Shown here: positions 1 through 8,942 of the stretch, in pieces
Numbering within the stretch: position 1 is the stretch's first letter
Layout of the letters: the number at the start of each line of letters is the position of its first letter
From: CAUZIZ01 sp965218775
GTDB taxonomy: Bacteria; Acidobacteriota; UBA6911; RPQK01; JAJDTT01
NCBI GenBank assembly: GCA_965218775.1
Contig: CBDCLS010000001.1
Coordinates: forward strand, 70,644 to 134,643
Reading direction: 5' to 3'
Length of the DNA stretch: 64,000 nucleotides
Program-made: the position numbers and the translations under genes
Notes under the pieces: generated by a model
Told to the model about the DNA's origin: nothing
What the model saw: the letters and a program-made list of their open reading frames with translations, nothing else
Database searches by the model: none

Positions 1-659
1 CCCCCTCAATGTTCTTGAGGGTGTTCCGATGAAATCCAGTTGCGACCTTCTGGCTCTGTGGTCGCCCCGGAAAGAAGGTCCCCGGCGAGCTGTTCGATGG
101 TGAACTGGTCGAAGGGCAAGTCTCGATTCAGGGCACTGATGACCCAGTGACGGTACCGCCAGGCGTGTGGTCTCGGATTGTCCTTTTCGTATCCGTCACT
201 GTCGGCGTAGCGTGCCGGGTCGAGCCAGTGCCGAGCCCATTTCTCACCATAGTGTTCGGATTCCAGCAGCCGATCGAGCAGCTTCTCGTAGGCCCGACTA
301 CTGTCGTCCGCCAGGAACTCAGACGACTGTTCAGGAGAAGGCGGTAGGCCTGCCAGGTCCAGACTCCTGCGGCGCAACAGGGTTACCTTGTCGGCCTCTG
401 GAGCCGGTTCGATGCCCTCGGATTCGAGTCTGGCCAGAACAAAATTGTCGATAGGGTTTCGTACCCAAGCCTGGTTCCGAACCAGGGGCGGCTCAGGCCT
501 GCGCAGCGGCCGAAAGGCCCAGTGGCCATTGCGCTCGAAATCCGGGCGCGCCTCGGCAGACCAGGCGACTTCTGATCCCTCGGCGCAGACACACGTCACA
601 ACTGCTAGCGATGCCAGAATCAGGATCTGGAATCCGGTAGGTAAGGCTAGAGATCGCAT
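1..659 (-). pseudogene. DUF1549 (PSCyt2) protein, N-terminal part, frameshifted, runs off left edge
   Basis: The ATG at 659-657 has a good ribosome site (AAGGAGA). The product starts with a signal peptide of about 26 residues, followed by a DUF1549/PSCyt2 region with WAFRPL, NPIDNFVLARLE, LLRRRSLDLAGLPP and RYADSDGYEKDN. The usual N-terminal CxxCH cytochrome-like domain of these large secreted proteins is absent. The open frame stops at 6-8, but near base 52-53 the other frame continues as QKVATGFHRNTLKNIEG, the normal continuation of the family. One extra C (minus strand) therefore breaks the frame. The rest of the gene lies beyond base 1. Either it is a real pseudogene or the base is a sequencing error. 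The function of the family is unknown; it is often paired with DUF1501 proteins. Confidence 0.8.
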
Positions 660-779
660 TCCGTCTCCTTCGCAGTCACGATTCTACGCCCCCAAGCTGC
701 TCTAAACCAACCACCGGTACTGCCCAAAGAGGCGGCTTCAGCGATTTGGCGCCCTTCGGGGATTCGAGGCTGCTCGGGG

Positions 780-1619
780 CTAGAAGACGGCCCAGATCCG
801 TGCCGGTCCACCGGATCCATTCTCGATCTTGATGGGAGCAACGATGATCCAGGCTCCGTTTTGAGGGACCAGACCCAGATTTGCAACGTTTTCGATGTGG
901 TAGCCCCCGGAGGAGTGGACAATGTGATGAACCGAAAAGTCGCAGGAGCGACCGAAGTCGACGCTCAGGGTATCGATCCCCAACCCCTTCACTCCCCTGT
1001 CTTCAACCAGAAATCGGGCCGCTTCGGGAGAGAATCCTGGAAAATGAAGCAGCCCCGAGTCATCTTCATTCTTGTATCTCCCGAAATCTTCCCAATATCG
1101 TCCCCAACCCGTTAAGGCGAAAACGACCGAGGATCCTGGGATCGGCCCCCACTTCCCTTCCCAGCTGTTTAGATCCTCTACCGACAGCTGGTAATCGGGG
1201 TCACTCGTACAAGCCAGTTGAATATCAATCACCACCGCAGATGCCACTAATGACGTCAACGGTATTTCATCGACGGAGGCCTGTCCGGCTTCGAAATGAT
1301 TGGGTGCATCCAGATGGGTTCCGGAATGCTCCGGTACCGAGAAGGCTCCTGAATAGACTCCATCTTCCTCGAGCCTCGCCAGGATCTCGAAGCGGAAGGG
1401 GTGATAACGCTCCCCAGGCCAATGTGGATTCTTCTCATTCAAAGCGTGCCCTAGATCCACGATCTGAGATTTACCCTCCGCGATCTGTTCCAAGCTGGGA
1501 GAGGTATGCTCCATCCCCGGGTTGGGTATCGAGCGTGAACAGGAGCCATAGAATCCAATTGATAACAAGAACCCACAAGCAACCAAGCCCGACTTTCGGC
1601 TCACTCCTCCGAGATTCAT
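780..1619 (-). CDS. cyclase-family (kynurenine formamidase-like) lipoprotein
   Basis: About 279 residues. The metal-binding signature HSGTHLDAPNHF of the cyclase family (PF04199, kynurenine formamidase/isatin hydrolase fold) is present, preceded by the typical DLGHALNEKNPHWPG opening. The N-terminus has a hydrophobic stretch ending GFYGSC, a probable lipobox, so the enzyme is likely membrane-anchored outside the cytoplasm. I chose the ATG at 1619 because AGGAG lies about 6 bases upstream; a TTG start six codons earlier is possible. It is divergent from the amidohydrolase at 1674. The substrate is unknown; members hydrolyse amide or cyclic compounds using Mn or Zn. Confidence 0.8.
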   Translation of the reverse strand: MNLGGVSRKSGLVACGFLLSIGFYGSCSRSIPNPGMEHTSPSLEQIAEGKSQIVDLGHALNEKNPHWPGERYHPFRFEILARLEEDGVYSGAFSVPEHSGTHLDAPNHFEAGQASVDEIPLTSLVASAVVIDIQLACTSDPDYQLSVEDLNSWEGKWGPIPGSSVVFALTGWGRYWEDFGRYKNEDDSGLLHFPGFSPEAARFLVEDRGVKGLGIDTLSVDFGRSCDFSVHHIVHSSGGYHIENVANLGLVPQNGAWIIVAPIKIENGSGGPARIWAVF

Positions 1620-1673
1620 ACTTAGCTCCTGAGGCAAGAAACGGGTCGGCCACTACGATACACTAGAACCGCG

Positions 1674-2819
1674 ATGAAATATGACTTGCTCATCAAGGGC
1701 GGAACGCTGGTCGATCCGGCCGAGGGCATTCACGCCGACAAGGATATTGGTTTTGCAGACAGTCTCGTCTGCGAGATCGGCGACAATCTACCCGAACGGG
1801 AGGCGAGGAATGTCCTGGACGCCAGAGGACGCCTGGTAACACCCGGAATGATCGATCTGCATGTCCACGTCTTTCCCGGGGTCAGCCACTTCGGAATCGA
1901 ACCAGACCCGACCTGCCTTGCTCGGGGCGCCACTACCGTCGTCGATGCCGGATCCGCCGGTGCCGATACCTTTCCGGGTTTCCGCAAGTTCGTGATCGAT
2001 GTCAGTGCCACCCGTATTTTCGCACAACTCAATATCTCGTCTCAGGGTATGTTGACCGAAGAAATCGGTGAGTTCGAAATTCCGGAGTATGCGAACGTCG
2101 ACAAGGCTTGCAAGATGATCGAGCAACACCGCGACGTGATCCTGGGCGTAAAGGTGCGGCTGACGCGAGAAACGATCGTCAGTGAGCGCTCGGGAATGCT
2201 GCCGCTGGAGCGTGCCCGCGAGGCGGCAGATGCTTGCGGACTACCGATCATGGTTCATCCTCAAGCGGCCTGGTGTGACTCGATTGACGACATACTGGAG
2301 GTGATGCGCGAGCGCGACATCCTGACCCACTGCTTTCACGGCAGGCAGTGCGGCATCCTGGATAAGCAAGGTCAAGTGCGTCCCTCGGTTCACGAAGCCA
2401 TGGAGCGAGGCGTTATTTTCGACGTGGGGCACGGCGCTGGCTCTTTTTCCTGGAAAGTGGTTGAGAGCGCTCTGGCACAGGGGATTCAGCCACAAACGAT
2501 CTCATCGGACCTCCATATCTACAATGTGAACGGACCGGTGTACGACCTGGCCAACGTCGTCACCAAGTTCTTGCACCTGGGTCTGTCCCTGGATGATGCC
2601 ATTGCCAAGGTGACTTCGATCCCAGCTCGTACTATCTTGATGGAGAATAAGATAGGAACCCTCGCCGCTGGGGCTTGGGGTGACGCTGTGGTTTTCGAAC
2701 TGCGCCAAGGCGCGTTCCAGCTACTGGATGCCCAGGGCGAAACTCGATCAGCAAGCCAAAGCCTGGCACCGGTGGCCGTGGTCAAGGGCGGTCAGATTTA
2801 CCGTCAGGCAAGAAACTAG
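1674..2819 (+). CDS. amidohydrolase/deacetylase family metallohydrolase
   Basis: 381 residues. It opens with the amidohydrolase pattern DLLIKGGTLVDP, has the metal-binding HxH in GMIDLHVHVFPG, further metal-ligand candidates MVHPQ and THCFHG, and a late SSDLH motif (final Asp). It ends with the C-terminal beta-sandwich of dihydroorotase/D-aminoacylase relatives. Closest by pattern to the amidohydrolase/deacetylase subgroup that includes the Atu3266 and EF0837 type enzymes. It is probably cytoplasmic. The exact substrate cannot be read from the sequence. The small membrane protein at 2848 follows closely. Confidence 0.82.
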   Translation: MKYDLLIKGGTLVDPAEGIHADKDIGFADSLVCEIGDNLPEREARNVLDARGRLVTPGMIDLHVHVFPGVSHFGIEPDPTCLARGATTVVDAGSAGADTFPGFRKFVIDVSATRIFAQLNISSQGMLTEEIGEFEIPEYANVDKACKMIEQHRDVILGVKVRLTRETIVSERSGMLPLERAREAADACGLPIMVHPQAAWCDSIDDILEVMRERDILTHCFHGRQCGILDKQGQVRPSVHEAMERGVIFDVGHGAGSFSWKVVESALAQGIQPQTISSDLHIYNVNGPVYDLANVVTKFLHLGLSLDDAIAKVTSIPARTILMENKIGTLAAGAWGDAVVFELRQGAFQLLDAQGETRSASQSLAPVAVVKGGQIYRQARN

Positions 2820-2847
2820 GAGTCTGGCTCGGCAGATAATCGTGCCT

Positions 2848-3273
2848 ATGAATTTCTTCGATAGGCTGCTGTTCCTCGTGGGTCTAGCGCTCTGCTTCTT
2901 GGGTACACTCGGGCTTATAGGCAGTCTTGGAAACCTGGTGGATCCAGGAGATAACTCCGCGTGGACATACGTTCTCGCGACTCTGTTTCTGGGAATCCTG
3001 CCTTCCGCTCTCGGCCTATGGATCTGTCGTCATGCCAGACGAAAGGGGAAACGGCGAACCCGCGAGTCCGCCGAACGAACCATTCTCCAGCTGGCTCGTG
3101 AGCGGAGTGGTAAGCTCACGGTTGCCGAGGTGGCGATGAACACCTCGCTGTCATCTTCCGAAGCCAAGGAAGCACTCGACCGGCTCAATCTCGATCGGCT
3201 CGCGGATATGGATGTCTCCGAATCGGGTGTTGTCGTGTATCACTTTCATGGCCTTGGCGAGGGCACCAGCTGA
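2848..3273 (+). CDS. small membrane protein with winged-helix-like C-terminus
   Basis: 141 residues from the ATG at 2848. Two transmembrane helices (about residues 4-28 and 38-58) are followed by a basic linker KGKRRTRES. The C-terminal segment, about residues 75-141, looks like a helix-turn-helix (LTVAEVAMNTSLSSSEAKEALDRL then a short beta wing VVVYHFHG). The open frame extends upstream into the amidohydrolase gene, but there it only shadows that gene. The layout resembles DUF-type two-TM proteins with a cytoplasmic winged-helix domain. I do not recognise a specific family, and a regulatory or scaffolding role is only inferred. Confidence 0.6.
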   Translation: MNFFDRLLFLVGLALCFLGTLGLIGSLGNLVDPGDNSAWTYVLATLFLGILPSALGLWICRHARRKGKRRTRESAERTILQLARERSGKLTVAEVAMNTSLSSSEAKEALDRLNLDRLADMDVSESGVVVYHFHGLGEGTS

Positions 3274-3440
3274 CGCCTAGGGATCTTACTGTTGTGCGGC
3301 TCTCTCCTCGGAACTTGGGCTCATGTTGCTGACGGGTCATGTCGTTCGCGGCTCTGCCGAACTTGGCTTGGCAATGCTGCCAGTCCACCCATTCGCGACA
3401 CTGTTGGCTGTTCCCGCACTCAAATCACCCGGCTACAGGC

Positions 3441-3468
3441 TAAAGATTTCGGGGTTGCATGTCGAAAA
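3441..3468 (+). promoter_or_regulatory. sigma-28 (FliA) promoter of motA
   Basis: TAAAGATT, a 12-base spacer, then GTCGAAAA, against the FliA consensus TAAAGTTT-N11-GCCGATAA (7 of 8 and 6 of 8 matches). It lies 49 bases before motA and no other gene lies between. Weaker than the flagellin promoter. Confidence 0.55.
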
Positions 3469-3517
3469 ATACTAAGGGGCAGGTTGGACATCGACTCCCT
3501 CGCGCCTGTGGGGCATT

Positions 3518-4300
3518 ATGGATATCGCAACTATCGTCGGACTCATCTCAGCATTCCTGCTGGTCGCTCTTGCGATTCTGGTGGGGGGTCAGCCCCAGGT
3601 ATTCATTGATCCGCCCTCCGTGTTGATCGTCTTCTGTGGAACCGCCGCCACGACTTTCGTTCGGTTTCCCACCGCCCGCGTGAAGCGAACGGTTTCTGTC
3701 GTAAAGAACGCATTTTCTTTTTCCATTAGGACACCCGAAGATCTAATCGAGGAGCTGGTAGAACTGTGCCGGACTTCGCGCCAGAAGGGACTGCTCTCAC
3801 TCGACGACTACCAAACTGATGATAGCTTTCTCAAACAGGGCATTCAGCTTGTTGTGGATGGTACAGGTGAAGAAGCCGTTTCACAGATCCTGTCCCTCGA
3901 GATTGCCCATCTGCAGCGTCGCCATCGTGAAGGACAGGAGGTCCTGAAGGCGATCGCAGAAACGGCGCCGGCATTCGGAATGATCGGGACCCTGATCGGT
4001 CTTATCATGATGTTGGCCAACATGGACGACGTTAGCACTCTGGGGCCATCCATGGCCACAGCTATCACAACCACACTCTATGGAGCATTGATTGCCAACC
4101 TGGCAGCAACGCCTCTTGCCAAGAAACTGGAGATCCGCAGCCAAGAGGAAACACTGAACCGAGAACTTACTCTAGAAGGCCTGCTCAATCTGCTTAGAGG
4201 CGAAAACTCTCAGATTCTGCAGAGCGTTCTTGGAGCCTTTCTGGCCCGAAAGGAGCTAGGTGAGCCAGCTGCCGAACAGCCCGAAGCGAAGGCAGCCTAA
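3518..4300 (+). CDS. motA: flagellar motor stator protein MotA
   Basis: 260 residues, four transmembrane helices (about 2-22, 30-48, 150-172 and 182-204) and a large cytoplasmic loop after helix 2. The MotA/PomA signature is TAPAFGMIGTLIGLIMML with the following LGPSMATAITTTLYGALIANL. It forms the proton or sodium channel of the stator with MotB. The usual partner motB does not follow: the next gene is a response regulator, and no OmpA-domain MotB is seen anywhere in the window, so it must be elsewhere. Likely expressed from the sigma-28 promoter at 3441. Confidence 0.92.
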   Translation: MDIATIVGLISAFLLVALAILVGGQPQVFIDPPSVLIVFCGTAATTFVRFPTARVKRTVSVVKNAFSFSIRTPEDLIEELVELCRTSRQKGLLSLDDYQTDDSFLKQGIQLVVDGTGEEAVSQILSLEIAHLQRRHREGQEVLKAIAETAPAFGMIGTLIGLIMMLANMDDVSTLGPSMATAITTTLYGALIANLAATPLAKKLEIRSQEETLNRELTLEGLLNLLRGENSQILQSVLGAFLARKELGEPAAEQPEAKAA

Positions 4301-4375
4301 GGACACTTGAACCCAAGATACAGCAACATTTGCAGATGGGGCTTGGGGACATCCGCTTCGGCGCTACTTCTCCGA

Positions 4376-4403
4376 TAAAGCCCTCTCTGGGTTCGACCGA
4401 TAA
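4376..4403 (+). promoter_or_regulatory. sigma-28 promoter of the HD-GYP regulator
   Basis: TAAAGCCC, 12-base spacer, ACCGATAA (7 of 8 matches in the -10). It ends 21 bases before the ATG at 4425, so the leader would be very short. A second TCCGATAA at 4371-4378 overlaps it but lacks a -35 partner. Confidence 0.55.
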
Positions 4404-4424
4404 GACCAACTGAGGCAACGACCT

Positions 4425-5504
4425 ATGTCCAACTTTCCCGAACAAGTAGTGGTCGACCGGCAACTGTCCCCTATCCTGGTCGTGGATGATGAGCCGATGA
4501 TCCGGGATCCTCTGGCCGGATACCTTAGTGGTCAGGGCTTCGCTTGTGACACAGCAGGAACAGGCTCAGAAGCACTCCATAAGCTTGAGGCAGCCGATTT
4601 CGCTCTTGTCATCGCAGATATACGGATGCCGGGTTTCAGCGGCCTCGAACTCCTGGACAGCCTGGCAGAGGATTACCCTGACGTGGCCGTCATCATGATT
4701 ACCGCGGTCGCCGACGTCCAAACCGCAGTTCACACGATGAAGCAGGGCGCCTACGACTACATTACCAAGCCCTTCAACCTGGACGAGGTCCTAAAGAGCG
4801 TTCACCGTGCGCTGCACCTACGGCTTCTTCGTCTGGAAGATCAGAAGGTCGAGGAGAATCTTCAAGGCCTACTTCAGAGCAAATCCTCGGCGCTGAACTC
4901 TGCCCTACAGGATTTGAAAGAGCATCGCGAGATTACACTTGAGACACTGATGAAAGCACTCGACGCTCGGGGACACGAGACTCAGTGTCATTCCCAGAGG
5001 GTCCAAGCGTATAGCATTCACCTGGCACAACACATAGGAATCACAAGCGACCAGCTCACTGGCCTGGCTCACGGTGCCCTTCTCCACGATATCGGCAAGA
5101 TTGGGATTCCGGATGGGATACTCCTCAAGGCAGGTCCCCTGACTCCCAGCGAATGGACCATCATGAAGCAACATCCCGTCATCGGATACGAGATTGTCAA
5201 CGACACCAAGTTTCTGAAAAGGTCGACTCGTGTAGTCCTATCCCACCACGAACGGTACGACGGCAAGGGCTATCCAAACGGACTGGCGGGAGACGATATC
5301 CCACTGGAGGCACGCATCTTCTCCATCTTGGATGCCTACGACGCCATGACGACCGATCGCCCCTATCGTAAAGCACTTCCAGCCGAGGTAGTGAAGTCCG
5401 AGCTACAAGGGCACTCAAACTCTCAGTTCGACCCCGACGTGCTTCAGGAGTTCCTCAAGATCCCCGTTGAGGAATTTCAGTTGATCGGCTCCAGCTGCGT
5501 ATAG
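4425..5504 (+). CDS. response regulator with HD-GYP c-di-GMP phosphodiesterase domain
   Basis: 359 residues. The receiver domain spans about 15-130, with the acidic pair DD at 21-22, phosphoacceptor Asp65 (IADIRMPG) and Lys near 115 (ITKPF). A coiled linker leads to the HD-GYP domain at about 170-345, with HDIGK (His221-Asp222) and HHERYDGKGYP (274-284), so both halves of the signature are complete and the enzyme should hydrolyse c-di-GMP. No adjacent histidine kinase is present. Its place between motA and flagellin and its sigma-28-type promoter indicate a late-flagellar role, probably lowering c-di-GMP once the filament is being built. Confidence 0.9.
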   Translation: MSNFPEQVVVDRQLSPILVVDDEPMIRDPLAGYLSGQGFACDTAGTGSEALHKLEAADFALVIADIRMPGFSGLELLDSLAEDYPDVAVIMITAVADVQTAVHTMKQGAYDYITKPFNLDEVLKSVHRALHLRLLRLEDQKVEENLQGLLQSKSSALNSALQDLKEHREITLETLMKALDARGHETQCHSQRVQAYSIHLAQHIGITSDQLTGLAHGALLHDIGKIGIPDGILLKAGPLTPSEWTIMKQHPVIGYEIVNDTKFLKRSTRVVLSHHERYDGKGYPNGLAGDDIPLEARIFSILDAYDAMTTDRPYRKALPAEVVKSELQGHSNSQFDPDVLQEFLKIPVEEFQLIGSSCV

Positions 5505-5606
5505 CAGCAGCTCATCTCGGATTCTGCAATAATCAGTCACCTAGCCGCTCCCGCTCCCACAGCTAAAGAATTCTGACAACCTCAGCCCGCATCTTCATCC
5601 CAGCCC

Positions 5607-5633
5607 TACAGTTTCTCTCGCGGAAGCCGATAA
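5607..5633 (+). promoter_or_regulatory. sigma-28 promoter of flagellin
   Basis: TACAGTTT, exactly 11 bases, then GCCGATAA: 15 of 16 positions fit the FliA consensus. Transcription would begin near 5640, giving a leader of about 78 bases before the flagellin ATG at 5718. Confidence 0.88.
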
Positions 5634-5679
5634 GAGAGATGAATGAAAAAAGGGTCTGCCGGTACCCATGAACTGGCGA

Positions 5680-5714
5680 GGGGCAAGGATGCCCCGAGGA
5701 ATCTTCAAGGAGGA
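5680..5714 (+). promoter_or_regulatory. CsrA-type hairpin and Shine-Dalgarno site in the flagellin leader
   Basis: GGGGC-AAGGAT-GCCCC at 5680-5695 makes a five-pair GC stem with GGA in a six-base loop; the core CAAGGATG matches the CsrA consensus CARGGAUG. A second GGA-containing site, CAAGGAGG, is the flagellin Shine-Dalgarno sequence itself (5707-5714), about 20 bases downstream. This is the two-site layout known from Bacillus subtilis hag, where CsrA blocks ribosome binding and FliW relieves it. csrA and fliW are both in this window (28134-28802). Confidence 0.72.
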
Positions 5715-5717
5715 AAA

Positions 5718-6578
5718 ATGAGTAGCACATTCAGTGTCATCACCAACCTTCCGAGCTTGGTGGCACAGCACAACTCCACCCAGAACCAGCAAAGCCTGCA
5801 GAGAACGCTCTTTCGGCTCTCGACGGGTCAACGCTTGTTTCGGGGGGGAGAAGACCCTGCAGGAATGGCCTTGGCCGACGGTCTGCACGCACAGATTCGG
5901 ACCCTGGAACAGTCCATTCGCAACGCCAACGACGGCGTCGGTTTTGCCCAGGTGGCGGATAGCGGTATGGGCCAGGTCCAGAACCTACTGGCCAGGGCAG
6001 CTTCGCTCCTGTCCGAGGCAGAATCCGACACCAACAGTAGCGGAGAGGTGGCCATCGAAACCGAGCTGGGACAGATCTACCGCGAAATCGACCGGATCGG
6101 ATCCGCTACTTCCTTTAACGGAACCAGCGTGTTCTCGGATACGGCAATAGGAATCTTCGTGGGAGATACCCAGAACCTGACCAGTGCCAACTCCACGATC
6201 TCGTTCACCACGAGCGCGCTCAATACCAGCGGTCTGGGCATCAACGATGGAATCTCGGGCAGCGGGTCGACTCTTGCGGTGGATATTTCGGGCACCGACT
6301 CGGCTACCTCAATGCTGGCCGAGGTCGAAGGCGCTATCGATCTGGTTGCCGCCAGTCGTGGACGTCTCGGCGCATCCATGAATCGTCTGGAAAACGCCGT
6401 TTCGGTGATGCAGTCTCAGGTCCAAAACCTGACGGCTGCCGAATCACAGATTCGAGATGCAGACTTCGCGTCGGAGATCGCGAATCTGACTAAGTTCCAG
6501 ATTTTATCTCAAGTGGGCGTAGCAGCCATGGCCCAGGCCAACGCTGTACCCCAGAGCGTATTATCCCTCTTCCAGTAG
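5718..6578 (+). CDS. fliC: flagellin
   Basis: 286 residues from the ATG at 5718, which sits 3 bases after AAGGAGGAA; the open frame extends upstream only through the leader. The N-terminal D0/D1 region (LSTGQRLFRGGEDPAGMALADGL, NANDGVGFAQVAD) and the C-terminal region (LGASMNRLENAV, ESQIRDADFASEIANLTKFQIL, AVPQSVLSLFQ) are well conserved. The central variable domain is short, rich in Ser/Thr/Gly/Asn and a likely glycosylation surface given the Maf/Pse cluster downstream. It is the first gene of a flagellin-flaG-fliD-fliS run. Only one flagellin gene is present in the window. Confidence 0.95.
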   Translation: MSSTFSVITNLPSLVAQHNSTQNQQSLQRTLFRLSTGQRLFRGGEDPAGMALADGLHAQIRTLEQSIRNANDGVGFAQVADSGMGQVQNLLARAASLLSEAESDTNSSGEVAIETELGQIYREIDRIGSATSFNGTSVFSDTAIGIFVGDTQNLTSANSTISFTTSALNTSGLGINDGISGSGSTLAVDISGTDSATSMLAEVEGAIDLVAASRGRLGASMNRLENAVSVMQSQVQNLTAAESQIRDADFASEIANLTKFQILSQVGVAAMAQANAVPQSVLSLFQ

Positions 6579-6655
6579 GAGAGGGACACTCACCAAGACT
6601 TGGGCTGGGCTGAGGCCCTAGGGACTCGGTTCGGTCCAAGTGTAGGAGTGAAACT

Positions 6656-6970
6656 ATGAACACAGGAACAATAAATCAAGTCGAGACCTCGCCGGTCGGA
6701 ACCAAACCAGAGTCATCTGCGCCCAGGAAGAGTTCGGAAGAGGCTCGTCCCAAGAAATTGGCTCCAGCCAACCAGCAGAGTTCAGTGCCAATACCTGAAA
6801 CGAGCCGTTCCGTTACTTTCGAAGTGGACAGCAAGTCCGATCAGCTCTACATCAAGGTCATTGATCGCGATACTGGAGAGGTGGTCAAACAGATCCCTCC
6901 CGAGGCGCTTCGCAAAATGGCCAAACAGATGGAGCAGATGACGGGCAACATCCTTGACACGGTCGCCTGA
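6656..6970 (+). CDS. flaG: FlaG-family flagellar protein
   Basis: 104 residues. A disordered, Ser/Pro/Lys-rich N-terminal half is followed by the FlaG domain: VTFEVDSKSDQLYIKVIDRDTGEVVKQIPPEALRKMAKQM. FlaG proteins influence filament length, and the gene is usually next to fliD as here. AGGAG lies 8 bases upstream of the ATG. Confidence 0.9.
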   Translation: MNTGTINQVETSPVGTKPESSAPRKSSEEARPKKLAPANQQSSVPIPETSRSVTFEVDSKSDQLYIKVIDRDTGEVVKQIPPEALRKMAKQMEQMTGNILDTVA

Positions 6971-6995
6971 GGAATCGGTTTTCTAGGAAAAGACG

Positions 6996-8909
6996 ATGGG
7001 AAGCTTCGGAGGTGCTATTGGCGGTGGTCTGGATGTTCAAGGGATCGTCCAGCAAATCCTTTTTGTTGAGTCCGCTCCCATCCGACGACTGGAAACGGAA
7101 AAGGGCAGCATCGAGAGTCGCATCAGCGCTTACAACTCGCTGACCTCGAAGCTTACCTCGCTCCAATCCACGATCGAGAGTCTCAACAGCGCCGAGAGTT
7201 TCGGAGCGCGACTCGCCAAGTCCTCTGACGAGGACTCGTTGACTGCTACCGCTACCAGCGATGCGGCCGTGGGAACCTACCAGATTCAAGTCAGCCGCCT
7301 GGCCCTGTTCGACAACTTCGCATCCGATTTCAGCTTCGCCACCTCGGATGCCGCGATCGGCACCGGGAGCTTCGATCTCACGGTGGGAACGACGACGAAC
7401 ACCATCACCATAGACTCGACAAGTAACACTCTGGCCGGTCTCAAGAGCGCCATCAATAATTCCGGAGCAGATGTCAATGCCGCCATCGTGAATGATGGAT
7501 CGGGCTTCAGGCTCACAATCACCAGCGACACTTCGGGTTCGGATAGCGCCATCTCGATCTCCAACAACACCTTACAGCTCGCAGACACCTCTCCCTTTAC
7601 CTTCAGTAGAACTCACAGCATTGCCTCGACCTCTGAACTGGACGCGAGTCTGACCGTAAACGGCCTCAGCGTCACCGGTAGCAGCAACACTGTCGAGGAC
7701 GTCATCGAAGGCGTCACTTTGAACCTTGCAGGAACTCCCTCCAGCACCATCACCCTGACGGTCTCCAACGACACGGAGACGGTCAAGACCAAGATCCAGG
7801 AGTTCGTCGACGCCTACAACGACGCCTACAGCTACATCAACGATCAGTTCAGTTACAATGCCGCTGCCGAAACCGCCGGGATTCTCGCCGGAGACGGTAC
7901 GCTTCGTCGAATTCAATCGAGTCTTGCCGCCATCGTGAGTCGCTCTGTCGATGGCCTAACCGGCTCTCTCAACAATTTCAGTAGCGCCGGCATCGAGCTT
8001 CAGAACGACGGCACGCTTGAGGTAAATTCAAGCAAACTGGACACCAACCTCTCGGACAATTTCGCCGACATCCAGAAACTCTTTATTGCCTCTGGGGCAG
8101 CAACCAACTCGAACGTGGTCTTTCTAGACGTCGGATCGACAACCGAGGCGGGCACTTACGAGGTCACTATCACACAGTTGGCAGAGGCCGCCACAATCAC
8201 CTCGCCTAACGCTATCCCGGGCACTCTTGGCACCAATGAGACCCTCACCTTTACTCTGGGTTCGGACACCTCAATCTTCAATATGACTCCTCTCATGACA
8301 CTCGATGACATCGTCAGTGGGCTCACGACCCAGTTTGCGACGGACAGTATCGCTCTTTCGGCCTCAAAGGATGCCAGTAACCGCCTGGTCATAACCTCGG
8401 ACAACAAGGGTGCCGGCGTGTCCTTTACCGTAGTCTCGGATGTGGACGGAGTGGGAACGGGAATCGGGACTTCGGGCATGTCCGATAGCGGCCAGGATCT
8501 GGACGGGACCATCAAAGACATTGCGACATCTACCGTTTACAACGCGAAGGCTAGCGCAGCAGACATTCTGATCGGCGAAGAAGGTCCGGTGAAAGACCTA
8601 CAAATTCAGTTCCTGGGATCCACTACCGGCATTTTCGGGAATCTTACCGTCAGCCTCGGCTATGCCGAACAGCTCGAGCGTAACCTGAAACAGACTACGG
8701 ATTCCCTGGAAGGCCCGCTTGCCGATGCGGTTGACGGACTCGAAGCCTCCATCAGACGCCTTGACGACAACATCAGAGACCTCGAAGACCGCCTGGACCT
8801 TAGAGAACAGGTTCTTCTACGGCAATTCTCAAGGGCCGATCAAGCCCTACAACAACTGGCAAGTCTGCAAACAACCATAGGCAGCCAGCTCCAGTCGAGT
8901 CTGCTCTAA
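6996..8909 (+). CDS. fliD: flagellar filament cap protein FliD
   Basis: 637 residues. FliD_N is at about 8-105 (GGGLDVQGIVQQILFVESAPIRRLE), FliD_C at about 290-620, with a hook_IN repeat in the middle (VGTYQIQVSRLA; a second similar block is AGTYEVTITQLAEAATI near 385). The C-terminus is a coiled coil (LEASIRRLDDNIRDLEDRLDLREQVLLRQFSRADQALQQL). It forms the pentameric cap that folds flagellin at the filament tip. It is somewhat longer than the usual 450-500 residues owing to extra Ser/Thr/Asp-rich outer domains. Confidence 0.93.
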   Translation: MGSFGGAIGGGLDVQGIVQQILFVESAPIRRLETEKGSIESRISAYNSLTSKLTSLQSTIESLNSAESFGARLAKSSDEDSLTATATSDAAVGTYQIQVSRLALFDNFASDFSFATSDAAIGTGSFDLTVGTTTNTITIDSTSNTLAGLKSAINNSGADVNAAIVNDGSGFRLTITSDTSGSDSAISISNNTLQLADTSPFTFSRTHSIASTSELDASLTVNGLSVTGSSNTVEDVIEGVTLNLAGTPSSTITLTVSNDTETVKTKIQEFVDAYNDAYSYINDQFSYNAAAETAGILAGDGTLRRIQSSLAAIVSRSVDGLTGSLNNFSSAGIELQNDGTLEVNSSKLDTNLSDNFADIQKLFIASGAATNSNVVFLDVGSTTEAGTYEVTITQLAEAATITSPNAIPGTLGTNETLTFTLGSDTSIFNMTPLMTLDDIVSGLTTQFATDSIALSASKDASNRLVITSDNKGAGVSFTVVSDVDGVGTGIGTSGMSDSGQDLDGTIKDIATSTVYNAKASAADILIGEEGPVKDLQIQFLGSTTGIFGNLTVSLGYAEQLERNLKQTTDSLEGPLADAVDGLEASIRRLDDNIRDLEDRLDLREQVLLRQFSRADQALQQLASLQTTIGSQLQSSLL

Positions 8910-8942
8910 GGGTAGAAGCAGGCGAAGGAAAGCATCAACTAC

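Noticed and set aside
4371..4378. Second sigma-28 -10 box (TCCGATAA) before the HD-GYP gene
   Set aside because: No TAAA-type -35 at 11-12 bases upstream; the adjacent site at 4376-4403 is the better promoter.
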